Shown: positions 1-9,188, counted from the stretch's first letter. The stretch is DNA of 64,000 nucleotides from Ornithinicoccus hortensis (GCF_006716185.1 NZ_VFOP01000001.1:3720001-3784000), one strand, 5' to 3'. The notes: generated by a model not told the origin, from the letters alone. Numbers and translations: made by a program.

Positions 1-362
1 TGGTAGCGGTCGGTGACCATCGCGCCGCGCCGGTTCCAGCGGCGCCGCCCGACGATGTGGAAGGCCGCGGCGTTGAACGCGTTGGCGGTGCGGATCACCG
101 ACCCGATGTTGAAGTCGTGTCCCCAGTTCTCGACGGCCACGTGGAAGCCGTGCCGGCGGGTGTCGAGGTCGGCGACGACGGCCTCGTGCCGCCAGTAGCG
201 GAACCGGTCGGTGACGTTGCGCCGGTCGCCCTCACGCAGCAGATCCGGGTCGAGGTGCCCGGGCAGCTCCCCGTCCGGGCCCACCGGCCAGGCGCCCTCC
301 CACGGGCCGACGCCGACCCTCGGCATACCGTCGCCGTGCTGCGCCCCCTCGTCCGGGCTCAC
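1..362 (-). CDS. TrmH-family (SpoU-type) RNA methyltransferase, C-terminal part cut by window edge
   Basis: The reverse-strand frame reads into the window edge, so only about 120 N-terminal residues are seen. It contains NWGHDFNIGSVIRTANAF followed by GRRRWNRRGAMVTDRY, the typical N(x)GxxxRTA beginning of the SpoU/TrmH SAM-dependent 2'-O-ribose methyltransferase fold, which methylates tRNA or rRNA. The chosen GTG start at 362 overlaps the TGA stop of the DedA gene by 4 nt (GTGA), so the two are probably translationally coupled. An ATG at 326 is a weaker alternative. The SAM-binding knot is outside the window, so the target RNA cannot be inferred. Confidence 0.8.
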   Translation of the reverse strand, partial: MSPDEGAQHGDGMPRVGVGPWEGAWPVGPDGELPGHLDPDLLREGDRRNVTDRFRYWRHEAVVADLDTRRHGFHVAVENWGHDFNIGSVIRTANAFNAAAFHIVGRRRWNRRGAMVTDRY

Positions 363-994
363 ACCGGCTCGGCCCGGCGCGAACGCAACCGGTTGACCAG
401 CCACCAGGCGAGCAGCAGCACCACGACGACGATGACGACCTTCTGGAAGATGCCGGCGTAGTCCTCGACCAGGTGCCAGCGCTCCCCCAGGTGGTAGCCG
501 GCGAAGACGAAGATGCTGTTCCAGACCAGGCTCCCGGCCAGGGTCAGCACGGTGAAGGTCAGGACCGGCATCCGTTCCACGCCGGCCGGGATCGAGATCA
601 GGCTGCGGAAGATCGGGATCATCCGGCCGAAGAAGACGGCCTTGCGGCCGTGCCGCTCGAACCACGCCTCGGTGCGGTCCAGGTCGTTCATGTTGGTCAG
701 CGGCAGCCGGGCCCAGATCGCCCGGAGCCGGTCCCGACCGAGGGCGACCCCGAGCGCATACAGCGCGAGCGCACCCACCACCGAGCCCGCCGTCGTCCAG
801 AACAGTGCCTCGGCGACGCTGAACTGGTCCCCCCGGCTGGCGGTGAACCCGGCCAGCGGCAGGATCACCTCGCTGGGCAGCGGCGGGAAGAGGTTCTCCA
901 GGGCGATCGCCAGGCCGGCCCCGGGACCGCCGAGGGTCTCCATCAGGTCGACGGCCCAGCCGGCGACGCCGGTGAGCTCCTCACCGTTGCTCAT
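359..994 (-). CDS. DedA family integral membrane protein
   Basis: A 211-residue polytopic membrane protein with the DedA/SNARE-associated hallmarks: an N-terminal re-entrant ENLFPPLPSEVILPLAG segment and a central FGRMIPIFRSLISIPAG motif carrying the conserved arginine, followed by hydrophobic helices and a basic tail. DedA proteins are now viewed as phospholipid scramblases or flippases needed for envelope homeostasis; the substrate here is unknown. I chose the ATG at 994 because GGAG lies 6 nt upstream. A TTG four codons earlier keeps the frame open but would sit on top of that ribosome-binding site. It is the first gene of a two-gene unit with the TrmH-type methyltransferase. Confidence 0.88.
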   Translation of the reverse strand: MSNGEELTGVAGWAVDLMETLGGPGAGLAIALENLFPPLPSEVILPLAGFTASRGDQFSVAEALFWTTAGSVVGALALYALGVALGRDRLRAIWARLPLTNMNDLDRTEAWFERHGRKAVFFGRMIPIFRSLISIPAGVERMPVLTFTVLTLAGSLVWNSIFVFAGYHLGERWHLVEDYAGIFQKVVIVVVVLLLAWWLVNRLRSRRAEPV

Positions 995-1347
995 CACGTT
1001 CTCCAAGTGTGCGGGTGGTCAGTCTCGGTTCAGGGCAGGGTCAAGGTCGGCGCAAATCTTCGTCGGCACGCACGTCCGTCACAAGGACAAGACTAGGGAT
1101 CGACCGCGACCCCGGGCAGTGTGGCTGTCCCCCGGTTTCCCCGTGGGATGGCACCCTGCACCGGCTGGGCAACCCTGCCGACAACGGACGATGCCGGGCG
1201 GGGAGTTCCCCGCCGGGCCCCGTCAACCGTAGTCGGATCGGCGGATTCGCACTAACGTGAGTGACAGACGTGCCTCGACAGCTGTCGGGGGGCTCCTCGC
1301 GGCGGCGTCCCTGACGCTGCCGCCCGAGAGAAGAGGACGGAAGAGTT
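995..1347. other. Intergenic region between divergent genes
   Basis: About 350 bp separate the DedA gene (reverse) from the low-complexity membrane protein gene (forward). It must hold both promoters. A G+C-rich imperfect hairpin (GCCGGGCGGGG / CCCCGCCGGGC) lies near 1193-1218. I see no convincing gene or RNA here. Confidence 0.5.
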
Positions 1348-3381
1348 ATGGGCGATGTCACGTGGTGGCTCGTACTGGTCCTGCTGCTGGTGCTGATCGG
1401 CGTGGCCGTGTGGCTGTTGTTGCGGCGGCCGGCCGGGGGCGACTCCAGCAAGACCGGTGCCACTGAGTACCCCGACCAGCAGCACCAGGCCGGGCCCGCC
1501 GGCCACGGTGCAGGGGCGGCAGCCGGGCCGGACGCCGGCGCGAGCGGTGCCCCGCCCGCCGGGATGGGCACCCCCGCCTCGGCCGGGGCCGCCGGCGCGG
1601 CCGGTGCGCCGTACGACCAGGCGGCCGAGGACCAGGCTGGCGGGGACCAGACCTACGCGGAGCAGGACTACGGCCAGCAGGACTACGGCCAGCAGGACCA
1701 GGGACAGGACTACCCGCAGCAGGACTACGCGGGCCAGCAGGACTACGCGGGCCAGGAGGCGGAGGCCACCTACACCGACACCGCGACCGGCGAGGACGTG
1801 GCGGTCGGGCCGGAGGCCTCCTACGACGGGGGTCAGGACCACGAGGCTCCGCAGGGCGGGTACCAGCAGGACGACGTCCAGCAGGACGAGTTCCAGCCGG
1901 GCGACGCCCCACAGGATGACTTCCAGCAGGGCGAGACGCCGCAGGGCGACTACGCGCAGGACGCGGGGCAGCAGGACGCCGGGAGCGACCAGTGGGCCGC
2001 CCCGACCGAGGCCCCCGGAGCAGGCGCGGCCACGGAGTCGGACGGCTCCTACGCCGGCGCCGACAGCACCTACGACCCGGCGACGGGCACCGAGGCGACC
2101 TACACGGAGTCGGACTACGCCGAAGCGGACACCGCCGCGGCCGACTACACCGAGGCGGGAGCCCCCGCCGCCGACTACACCGAGGCCGACTACACCGAGG
2201 TGGATGCCCCCGCGACGGCCGACGGGACCGACGGCGGCTACGTCGGCGAGGCAGAGGCTGCTCCCGAGCCCGCCGCCGGGGACACCTGGGCCGCCGGCAC
2301 GGATGCGGGCACCGACCAGGGCGACTACCAGGAGCCCACCGGTGACCAGGAGCCCACGGGCTACCAGGCCGACGCCGGCGCGACGGCCGGCGACTCCTGG
2401 GCGGAGCCGACCGAGACGACCGATGCGGGCGTACCCACCCAGGCGGGCGTGTCCACCGACGCGGGCGTGTCCATCGACGCGGGCGTGTCCACCGACGACG
2501 GTCCCTGGGCGGAGGCCGAGCAGGACCTCACCGGCGCGGGCACCGACTCGGACGCGTGGGCAGCCGGCACCGATGCGGGTGCGCCCACCGACGAGGTGGT
2601 CACCGACGCGGGCGGCGAGGCAGCCGGCGACCCTTGGGCCGCACCGGAGCCCCAGCCCGAGTCCACCCCGGAGACCACCCAGTTCGAGGCCAGCCAGCCC
2701 GAGGCCACGGACGAGGGCGACGGCGGGTTCGGCACGGCGGCGACGGTCGCCGGAGCCGGTGCCGTCGGTGCGGGAGCGGCCGGCGCGGCCTACGCCACGC
2801 GGGACGACGACCCCGAAGGCGCAGCGCCTGCTGACTCCGGCGCCTACCCGACCGATGAGGCAGCCGACCAGACCCAGCAGCCGGCGGATGGGGCATACGA
2901 CAGCCCCGTGCAGACCCAGGCCGACTTCGGCGTCGAGGACTCCACGGCGGTGGACAGCGGTCAGGCGGACAGCGGCGCGACCGACTTCACCTCGACGGAG
3001 GACACCGGCACCGGCTACACCGACGTCGGCACCGCCGAGCAGGTCGGCACGGAGCAGGTGGACGGCGGCCAGGGCGACGCCGTGCAGGCACAAGCCGGTC
3101 AGACCGGCGGCGACTACGGGTATGACGAGGCCCACGAGGGTGCGGATGCCGCCGCCGACGGTGGCGAGTTCCCCCAGGGTTCGTTCGGGCCCGGGTCGGC
3201 CGACCCGGCCGAGGACGGCTCCGGACCCACCGGCTGGGCGATCAAGGGCAACGCCGGGTCGATGCTCTTCCACACCCCGGAGTCGCCCTCCTACGAGGCG
3301 TGCCGCGCCGAGGTCTGGTTCGAGAGCGAGGAGGCCGCCAAGGCGGCCGGGTTCGCCCACTGGGACCGCAAGCAGCGCTGA
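1348..3381 (+). CDS. Single-pass membrane protein with long acidic low-complexity repeat and C-terminal sunset-type domain
   Basis: The ATG at 1348 follows GGAAGAG. Residues about 5-27 form one transmembrane helix. Next come some 580 residues of low complexity, rich in D, E, Q, G, A, T and Y, with repeats such as QQDYGQQDYGQQ and SDYAEADTAAADYTEA. A hydrophobic Ala/Gly/Val stretch lies near residues 465-483. The last ~60 residues are folded-looking, with IKGN, MLFHTPESPSYE and AEVWFESEEAAKAAGF. They match the small C-terminal domain NCBI calls 'sunset', found at the ends of many actinobacterial surface or nuclease-like proteins. Function unknown. The acidic linker suggests a cytoplasmic or periplasmic tether, depending on topology. 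A strong hairpin follows 18 nt after the stop. Confidence 0.85.
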   Translation: MGDVTWWLVLVLLLVLIGVAVWLLLRRPAGGDSSKTGATEYPDQQHQAGPAGHGAGAAAGPDAGASGAPPAGMGTPASAGAAGAAGAPYDQAAEDQAGGDQTYAEQDYGQQDYGQQDQGQDYPQQDYAGQQDYAGQEAEATYTDTATGEDVAVGPEASYDGGQDHEAPQGGYQQDDVQQDEFQPGDAPQDDFQQGETPQGDYAQDAGQQDAGSDQWAAPTEAPGAGAATESDGSYAGADSTYDPATGTEATYTESDYAEADTAAADYTEAGAPAADYTEADYTEVDAPATADGTDGGYVGEAEAAPEPAAGDTWAAGTDAGTDQGDYQEPTGDQEPTGYQADAGATAGDSWAEPTETTDAGVPTQAGVSTDAGVSIDAGVSTDDGPWAEAEQDLTGAGTDSDAWAAGTDAGAPTDEVVTDAGGEAAGDPWAAPEPQPESTPETTQFEASQPEATDEGDGGFGTAATVAGAGAVGAGAAGAAYATRDDDPEGAAPADSGAYPTDEAADQTQQPADGAYDSPVQTQADFGVEDSTAVDSGQADSGATDFTSTEDTGTGYTDVGTAEQVGTEQVDGGQGDAVQAQAGQTGGDYGYDEAHEGADAAADGGEFPQGSFGPGSADPAEDGSGPTGWAIKGNAGSMLFHTPESPSYEACRAEVWFESEEAAKAAGFAHWDRKQR

Positions 3382-3399
3382 CCTGACGTCGCGCCGCAA

Positions 3400-3439
3400 C
3401 GAACGGCCCCGGTCGGATCTCTCCGACCGGGGCCGTTCG
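3400..3439. terminator. Bidirectional terminator between convergent genes
   Basis: A perfect 18-bp stem (3400-3417 CGAACGGCCCCGGTCGGA with 3422-3439) closes a 4-nt loop TCTC. It lies between the 3' ends of the low-complexity protein gene (forward) and pyrE (reverse), so it can stop transcription both ways. There is no clear U tract, as is common in actinobacteria. Confidence 0.9.
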
Positions 3440-3450
3440 GCGTCTCCGGC

Positions 3451-3996
3451 TCAGGCGAGGTCGAGCTCGGTCAGGCCGTATGCCGCCCGGTACTCGATCC
3501 CCTGCTCCCGCACCTTCTCCTCGGCTCCGCTGGCCCGGTCCACGATCACGGCGACCGCCACGACCTCGCCCCCGGCCTCGCGCACCGCCTTGACCGCGGT
3601 CAGCGGCGAGCCGCCGGTGGTGGAGGTGTCCTCGACCACCAGGACCCTCCGGCCGGCGACCGAGGGGCCCTCGATCCGCTGCTGCAGTCCGTGCGCCTTC
3701 TCCGACTTGCGCACGACGAAGGCATCCAGCCTCTCGCCGGCGGCCGCGGCGGCGTGCAGCATGGCCGTCGCCACCGGGTCGGCGCCCATCGTCAGGCCAC
3801 CGACCGCATCAACCTCCAGGTCGGCGACCAGGTCGCGCATCACCTGACCCACCAGCGGGGCGGCCTCGCCGTCCAGGGTGATCCGGCGCAGGTCGACGTA
3901 GTAGTCCGCCTCACGCCCGGAGGACAGCGTCACCCTGCCGTGCACCACGGCCTGGGAGCGGATCAGGTCGAGCAGGCGGTCTCGCGCATTCGTCAC
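3451..3996 (-). CDS. pyrE: Orotate phosphoribosyltransferase
   Basis: This 181-residue protein converts orotate plus PRPP to orotidine 5'-phosphate in de novo pyrimidine synthesis. The PRPP-binding signature VLVVEDTSTTGGSPL is at about residues 112-126. The catalytic loop region contains VVRKSEKAHGLQQ, and the N-terminal HGRVTLSSGREADYYVD matches the family. Length is normal for the short bacterial form. The start is GTG at 3996. It is a single-gene unit ending at the shared terminator. No other pyrimidine genes are adjacent. Confidence 0.96.
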   Translation of the reverse strand: MTNARDRLLDLIRSQAVVHGRVTLSSGREADYYVDLRRITLDGEAAPLVGQVMRDLVADLEVDAVGGLTMGADPVATAMLHAAAAAGERLDAFVVRKSEKAHGLQQRIEGPSVAGRRVLVVEDTSTTGGSPLTAVKAVREAGGEVVAVAVIVDRASGAEEKVREQGIEYRAAYGLTELDLA

Positions 3997-4104
3997 GGCC
4001 GGCAGCCTACCGAGTGCGGCGGCCGTAGGATGCTGCCGACCCCTTCCCAGGGGTCGCGCTCCCGGGGGGAGCGACAGCCCAGACCTACCGCGGAGCCGCA
4101 GTCC

Positions 4105-5004
4105 ATGACCTCATCGCCGTACGACCCGTTCACCGCGCCACCGCCCGGGACCGGGTCGGGCTACCCTGCCGCCGGACCGCCCGACCGGTGGCGACCGAAC
4201 ACCGCCCTGGCGACCGCGCTGGCGGTGCTCTTCGCCCTCCTGGCGCTCTCCCTCGTCCTCAACACCGTCGGTCTGGTCAGGCGGTCGTTGGTGCTGTCCG
4301 ACTCCGCGAACCTGACGGGCCTCAGCCCGGCCGAGCTCGACAGCATCGACCTCTGGGTGAACGCCCCCGTCGTGGTCTACCTCATCCTGGTCCTGTTCAC
4401 GGCGCCCACCTTCATCGTCTGGCAGTACCGGCACGCGAAGAACGCGCGCCTGCTTGGCCAGACCGAGGGGCTCGGGCCGGGGTGGGCCATCGGCGGGTGG
4501 TTCATCCCGATGGCCAACTGCGTGCTCCCCGCGGTGCAGCTGCGGGGCGCGAACCGGTGGTCGCACCCGGCGGGCTCCCGGCCCGGGGGCGCGTCCGCGC
4601 TGATCATCCCCTGGCTCGCCTGCCTCGCCATCGGCAACACGGTGGTCCGCTTGGCCGCGATGGGCGAGCCGGCGGAGTCCGAGGGACTGGGGGCCTACCT
4701 GGACTGGATCGTCACCAGCGACCAGGTCGAGGCCGCGGGCACCGTCCTGATGATCGCGGCGGCCGTGCTGGCCCTGTGCATGGTGCGCACCCTGACGCAG
4801 CAGCAGGAACAGCAGCGGCCCGTCGCCGCCACGCCGTGGTCCTCACCCGAGAGCCCCTGGCAGGGCGCGCCCACCGGGTACGGCCAGCCCTTGGCATACC
4901 CGTGGGGTCCGCCGCCGGCGCAGCAGCACGGCCACCAGCAGCAGGGTCAGCCGTGGCCCGCCCCGCCCTCGGACCAGACCCCACCGCCACCCTTGCCGCG
5001 GTGA
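4105..5004 (+). CDS. DUF4328 domain-containing membrane protein
   Basis: A 299-residue protein with a proline-rich N-terminus (about 1-30), roughly four transmembrane helices (about 33-60, 90-115, 165-185, 210-230) and a Gln/Pro-rich cytoplasmic-type tail. The central WQYRHAKNARLLG and GWFIPMANCVLPAVQLRG are the DUF4328 signature. Its biochemical role is unknown. I chose the ATG at 4105 because the hydrophilic Pro-rich head and the domain begin there, although the frame is open further upstream. The luciferase-like gene starts 18 nt after its stop, so they may be cotranscribed. Confidence 0.85.
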   Translation: MTSSPYDPFTAPPPGTGSGYPAAGPPDRWRPNTALATALAVLFALLALSLVLNTVGLVRRSLVLSDSANLTGLSPAELDSIDLWVNAPVVVYLILVLFTAPTFIVWQYRHAKNARLLGQTEGLGPGWAIGGWFIPMANCVLPAVQLRGANRWSHPAGSRPGGASALIIPWLACLAIGNTVVRLAAMGEPAESEGLGAYLDWIVTSDQVEAAGTVLMIAAAVLALCMVRTLTQQQEQQRPVAATPWSSPESPWQGAPTGYGQPLAYPWGPPPAQQHGHQQQGQPWPAPPSDQTPPPPLPR

Positions 5005-5021
5005 GTCCGCAGACTGGGGGC

Positions 5022-5957
5022 ATGGAACTACGGATCTTCACCGAGCCCCAGCAGGGCGGCGACTACGAGGACCAGTTGCGGCTGGCGCGCACCGCGGAGG
5101 ACTGCGGCTACGGGGCCTTCTTCCGCTCCGACCACTACCTGTCGATGGGCTCGGGCGACGGCCTGCCGGGCCCCACCGACGCCTGGATCACCCTGGCCGG
5201 TCTGGCCCGGGAGACCTCGCGGATCCGGCTCGGGACGCTGGTCAGCTCGGTCACCTTCCGGCACCCCGGACCCACCGCGATCAGCGTGGCCCAGGTGGAC
5301 CGGATGAGCGGCGGACGGGTGGAGTTCGGCCTCGGTGCGGGATGGTTCGAGAGCGAGCACACGGCATACGGGATCCCGTTCCCCGACGTGCGCGGCAGGT
5401 TCGACGCGCTCGAGGACGCCCTCGCGGTCATCACCGGGATGTGGCGCACGCCGGAGGGCCAGACGTTCAGCCATGAGGGGCCGACGGTCACCGTCACCGA
5501 CTCCCCCGCGCTGCCCAAGCCGGCGCAGACGCCCGCGCCACCCGTCGTCATCGGGGGCCACGGCCCCAAGCGGACGCCGCGGCTGGCGGCCCGCTACGCC
5601 GACGAGTTCAACGTCGCGTTCTCCGGCATGGCCGAGTCCGCGGCGCAGTTCGGCCGGGTGGACCAGGCCTGCGCCGACGCCGGGCGTGACCCCGGGTCGC
5701 TGACCCGGTCGGTGGCCCTCACCGCCTGCGTCGGCAAGGACGAGGCGGAGGTGGCCCGGCGGGCGGACGCCATCGGGCGGAACCTGGCGGACCTGCGCGC
5801 CGACGGCCTGGCCGGCAGCCCGGCCGAGGTGGTCGAACGGCTCGGTCGCTGGCGGGAGGAGACGGCCGTGGAGCGGGTCTACCTGCAGCTGCTGGACCAG
5901 GGCGACCTCGCCCACGCGGAACTCATCGCGGCCGAGGTCATGCCCCAACTGGGCTGA
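5022..5957 (+). CDS. LLM-class F420-dependent oxidoreductase
   Basis: A 311-residue TIM-barrel flavin/F420 oxidoreductase of the bacterial luciferase superfamily. Typical features are FFRSDHYLSM near residue 35, TSRIRLGTLVSSVTFRHP (about 67-84), and DRMSGGRVEFGLGAGWFE (about 95-112), the usual cofactor-phosphate-binding region. GGHGPKRTPRLAARYADEFN near 185 is also typical. The family transfers hydride from F420H2 or FMNH2 to diverse substrates, so the substrate cannot be read from sequence. It ends about 43 bp before a 70-bp imperfect inverted repeat that separates it from the convergent peptidase gene. Confidence 0.88.
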   Translation: MELRIFTEPQQGGDYEDQLRLARTAEDCGYGAFFRSDHYLSMGSGDGLPGPTDAWITLAGLARETSRIRLGTLVSSVTFRHPGPTAISVAQVDRMSGGRVEFGLGAGWFESEHTAYGIPFPDVRGRFDALEDALAVITGMWRTPEGQTFSHEGPTVTVTDSPALPKPAQTPAPPVVIGGHGPKRTPRLAARYADEFNVAFSGMAESAAQFGRVDQACADAGRDPGSLTRSVALTACVGKDEAEVARRADAIGRNLADLRADGLAGSPAEVVERLGRWREETAVERVYLQLLDQGDLAHAELIAAEVMPQLG

Positions 5958-6000
5958 CCGCGACCGCGCTTGTCGCCGGACCGTCGCAGCGAGGACCGGC

Positions 6001-6070
6001 ATGCGCCGAATGGACGCCTTGTTGCCGCTCTGGCGGCCAGGAGCGGCAACAACGCGTACATTCGGCGCCT
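6001..6070. repeat. REP-like 70-bp inverted repeat, copy A
   Basis: Two 30-nt arms (6001-6030 and 6041-6070) pair at 27 of 30 positions around the 10-nt loop TGGCGGCCAG. It sits between the 3' ends of the LLM oxidoreductase and the S9 peptidase, so it could act as a bidirectional terminator. A homologous element of the same length is at 28931-29000. Confidence 0.85.
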
Positions 6071-6132
6071 CTCGGGCCCGGACGGGAGGCGTCGGTCGCG
6101 GTCAGCACCCGAGCTGCCGGTCAGCCCGCGGG

Positions 6133-7953
6133 TCAGCGCCCGAGGTGGCTGCGCAGGAAGTCGAGGGCGGCCGGGTAGGCGTCCAGCTTGTTGGCCCGCT
6201 TGGCCAGGCCGTGGCCCTCGTCGTGGTAGACCCGCAGCTCGCACGGCACGCCCTTGCCGTCGAGGGCGGCCTTGATCTGCTCCGCCTCCGACAACGGCAC
6301 GCGAGGGTCGTTGGCGCCGTGGATCACGAACAGCGGGGCCACCACCTGGTCGAGGTAGGTGATGGGTGAGGCCTTGACCAGGAACTCCCGGTCCTTCTCC
6401 AGCGAGCCGTACTCGCGCTCGCGGGCGGCGCGCCGGTAGTCCGAGGTGTTCTCCAGGAAGGTGACCAGCGAGCTGATCCCGACGATGTCGACCCCGGCGG
6501 CCCACAGGTCCGGTTGCATCGCGACCCCGGCGAGGACCATGTAGCCGCCGTACGACCCTCCCCAGAGCGCGGCGCGGTCCGGGTCCAGCCCCAGCTCGGG
6601 GAGCCAGGAGTGCAGCGACCGGAGGTCCTCCACGGAGTCCAGCCGCAGGTCGACGTCGTCCAGGCTGATCCAGCGCTTGCCGTAACCGCGGGAGCCACGC
6701 ACGTTGGGCACCAGGACGGTGAAGCCGGTCGCAGCCAGCGCCTGGATGACGGGGTGGAAGGTCTGCTCCGCCGCCGACTCCGGACCGCCGTGCACGTGGA
6801 GCACGGCGGCGCCCGCCAGCCGCGGGTCGGCCCCCGCGGGCGGGGCGTAGACGAAGCAGGGGACCTGCTCCCCGTCGGGGGTCGGGACCCGGTGCACGGT
6901 GGGGCTGGTCAGGGTCCCCGCCAGGTCGGGCTCCACCTCGGCCGCCGAGGAGGCCACGGTCCGCGCGGTACCCTCGGCCGCGTCCACGAGCAGCACGGCC
7001 CCGGGCTCGGTCGGCGCGCTGAGCGAGACGACGAACCGGGTCGAGTCCGCGGACCACACGACGTCCGGGATCCCGCGGACGCCGGTGTCGAGGCGGTGCC
7101 GGAGCGTGCCGTCGGCATCGTGCAGCGCGAGGTCCATCGCCCCGTCGACCAGGGTGCCGACGACCATGGACGCCCCGTCCGGGGACACCCAGCAGGCGAG
7201 GTCGTGCGCCTCGTCGGCCACCAGCTCGGTCCAGTCCTCACCGTCGCGGCCGACCCGCCAGACGGCGGTGAACTCGCGGCCGGTGTTGCTCGCCATGATC
7301 AGCGCCTCGTCGCCGCTAGCCCACGCGACGTGGTGGTGGGCCGCCAGCTCGTCCGGGTCGGTGATCCCGCCGTCCCCGACCGCGCCGGGCCCGACCAGGT
7401 CGACCACCGTCGAGGCCGGGCGCATGCTCAGCCGGGTGACCGCGGCGCTGCGCCGGTCAGCCGAGACGGCGACCGCCGCGACATACCCGCCGCCGTCGAA
7501 GACCACGGTCTCCGCGCCGGTCTCCAGGTCACGGACCACCACGTCCATGTCGACGCCGTTGCGCCGGTTGGTCGAGTAGGTGAGGGTCGCCCGGTCCACG
7601 TCCTGCAGCACGTGCATGTATGCCGGGTCCGTCACCACCGGCGTCAGGTCGTCCAGCCCGGCGGGCGCGGACCGTTCGGCAGAGAGGTCCAGCAGGGACA
7701 GCTGCATTAGCTCATCACCCCCCTGGTCGTGCTGCACGACCACCTGGCGGCGTCCGGGCAGGTAGCGGCCGGAGCACCGGCCGGGCAGGTCGGTCAGCGG
7801 CGTCCTGGTCCCGTCGGCGGCGATCTCCACCAGCTGGGTGCTGCCCAGTGCGTCGTGACCGGCCAGCACCCGCCCCTCGCCGTCGACGTCGAAGGCGACC
7901 CAGGTACGGATCCCCAGCAGGGCGGCCACGGTGTCGGGGGCGGCAGCAGTCAT
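6133..7953 (-). CDS. S9 family (prolyl oligopeptidase-type) serine peptidase
   Basis: A 606-residue protein with an N-terminal seven-bladed beta-propeller-like region (about 15-350) and a C-terminal alpha/beta hydrolase domain. The nucleophile is Ser467 in WGGSYGGYM. The acid and base are supplied by HGANDPRVPLSE and YHDEGHGL near the C-terminus. The oxyanion region is HVHGGPES. It resembles acylaminoacyl-peptidase/DPP-like enzymes that trim short peptides in the cytoplasm; no signal peptide is visible. The start is ATG at 7953. It is followed upstream, on the same strand, by the Gfo/Idh gene 43 bp away. Confidence 0.92.
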   Translation of the reverse strand: MTAAAPDTVAALLGIRTWVAFDVDGEGRVLAGHDALGSTQLVEIAADGTRTPLTDLPGRCSGRYLPGRRQVVVQHDQGGDELMQLSLLDLSAERSAPAGLDDLTPVVTDPAYMHVLQDVDRATLTYSTNRRNGVDMDVVVRDLETGAETVVFDGGGYVAAVAVSADRRSAAVTRLSMRPASTVVDLVGPGAVGDGGITDPDELAAHHHVAWASGDEALIMASNTGREFTAVWRVGRDGEDWTELVADEAHDLACWVSPDGASMVVGTLVDGAMDLALHDADGTLRHRLDTGVRGIPDVVWSADSTRFVVSLSAPTEPGAVLLVDAAEGTARTVASSAAEVEPDLAGTLTSPTVHRVPTPDGEQVPCFVYAPPAGADPRLAGAAVLHVHGGPESAAEQTFHPVIQALAATGFTVLVPNVRGSRGYGKRWISLDDVDLRLDSVEDLRSLHSWLPELGLDPDRAALWGGSYGGYMVLAGVAMQPDLWAAGVDIVGISSLVTFLENTSDYRRAAREREYGSLEKDREFLVKASPITYLDQVVAPLFVIHGANDPRVPLSEAEQIKAALDGKGVPCELRVYHDEGHGLAKRANKLDAYPAALDFLRSHLGR

Positions 7954-7996
7954 CCGGCCACGATAGGCGGCACCCGTCGCGGCAGGTCGGGGGGTG

Positions 7997-9181
7997 TCAC
8001 CCGGCGCCGGCGGATCCCGGGCCGGCCGGCTGTCCGGCCTCGAAGTACTCCCGGAGCTCCGCCGGCAGTTCGGGCACGGCGAGTGTCGAGCCGTCGCCGC
8101 GCAGCGACCGGGTGGCCATGACGCCCGCGGCCACCGCCTCCCGGGCCGCGACCGGGCTCGTCTCGGTGGGACCCCCCGACGCCGCGAACCGGAGGAACTC
8201 GGCGATCAGCAGCGGGTCCGCCCCGCCGTGGCCACCGTCGCCGGCCCCGATGTCGACGACCCGGTCGGGCTCGGCATACCCCTCGGTCCGGGTGGTCCAC
8301 ACGTGGATCCGCCCGCCCGGGCCGTCCCCGAGGTTCTCCACCCGTCCCTCCGTGCCGATCACCGTGTAGTTGCGCCAGTAGTCCGGGGTGAAGTGGCACT
8401 GCTGGTAGGAGGCCAGCACCCCGTTGTCCAACCGCATCTGCATCATCGAGATGTCCTCGACGTCGATGACCGGGTTGAGGTCCCGCTGGCGCAGCGGCGG
8501 CCAGTTCTCCAGCGAGTACCAGTCGCCCATCCGGCGGTCGGAGTTGTCGCGGCGGTCGCCGACCCGGCCGTAGACCGCGAGGTCGCCGACGGCCGACACG
8601 GTCCGGGTGTAGCCGCCGGCCAGCCAGTGGATCACGTCGAGGTCGTGGGCGCCCTTCTGCAGCAACAGCCCCGTGGTGTTGGCCCGCTCGGCGTGCCAGT
8701 CCTTGAAGTAGAAGTCCCCGCCGTGGCCCACGAAGTGCCGGCACCAGATGGCCCGGACCTCCCCGATCGTCCCGGCCTCGATGATCTCCCGCAGTTGCCG
8801 GATCACCGGCATGTGCCGCATGTTGTGGCCGACGTACAGCCGGGTCCGGGTGCGGTAGGCCGTCGCGAGGATCTCGTCGGCATCCTGGACGGTCACCGCC
8901 ATCGGTTTCTCGCAGAAGGTGGGTATGCCGGCCGCCAGGGTCCGCAGGGCGACGTCGGCGTGGGCGTGGTCCGGGGTGAGCACCAGCACGGCACCGGGCC
9001 GGCGGTCGATGAGTTCCTGGAGGTCGTCGGTGACCAGGGCGTCCGGCAGCCGCTCGGCCGCCGTCGCTCGCCCGCGCGGGCTGGTGTCGCAGACGACGCC
9101 CACCCGGGCGCCCTGCCGTTCGACGTGCTCGGCCAGGCCTGCCCGCAGGCCGAAGCCCACGATCCCCACGTCCAGGTCCAT
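7997..9181 (-). CDS. Gfo/Idh/MocA family oxidoreductase
   Basis: A 394-residue NAD(P)-dependent sugar- or inositol-type dehydrogenase. The Rossmann start is DVGIVGFGLRAGLAEH, with the second-domain signature TFCEKPMAV (the lysine that positions substrate and cofactor) and the active-site segment GAHDLDVIHWLAGG. The domain near residues 130-300 is the usual alpha/beta C-terminal fold. The substrate is probably a sugar, sugar acid or glycosyl unit but cannot be specified. The ArsR-type repressor gene stops 7 nt upstream, so the two are probably cotranscribed, although no functional link to metal homeostasis is evident. Confidence 0.9.
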   Translation of the reverse strand: MDLDVGIVGFGLRAGLAEHVERQGARVGVVCDTSPRGRATAAERLPDALVTDDLQELIDRRPGAVLVLTPDHAHADVALRTLAAGIPTFCEKPMAVTVQDADEILATAYRTRTRLYVGHNMRHMPVIRQLREIIEAGTIGEVRAIWCRHFVGHGGDFYFKDWHAERANTTGLLLQKGAHDLDVIHWLAGGYTRTVSAVGDLAVYGRVGDRRDNSDRRMGDWYSLENWPPLRQRDLNPVIDVEDISMMQMRLDNGVLASYQQCHFTPDYWRNYTVIGTEGRVENLGDGPGGRIHVWTTRTEGYAEPDRVVDIGAGDGGHGGADPLLIAEFLRFAASGGPTETSPVAAREAVAAGVMATRSLRGDGSTLAVPELPAELREYFEAGQPAGPGSAGAG

Positions 9182-9188
9182 CGGCCGG

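Noticed and set aside
1457-3847. Long Arg/Pro/Thr-rich frame overlapping the low-complexity membrane protein gene
   Set aside because: It is the shifted frame of the repeat region and runs into pyrE on the other strand; it has no start signal or domain.
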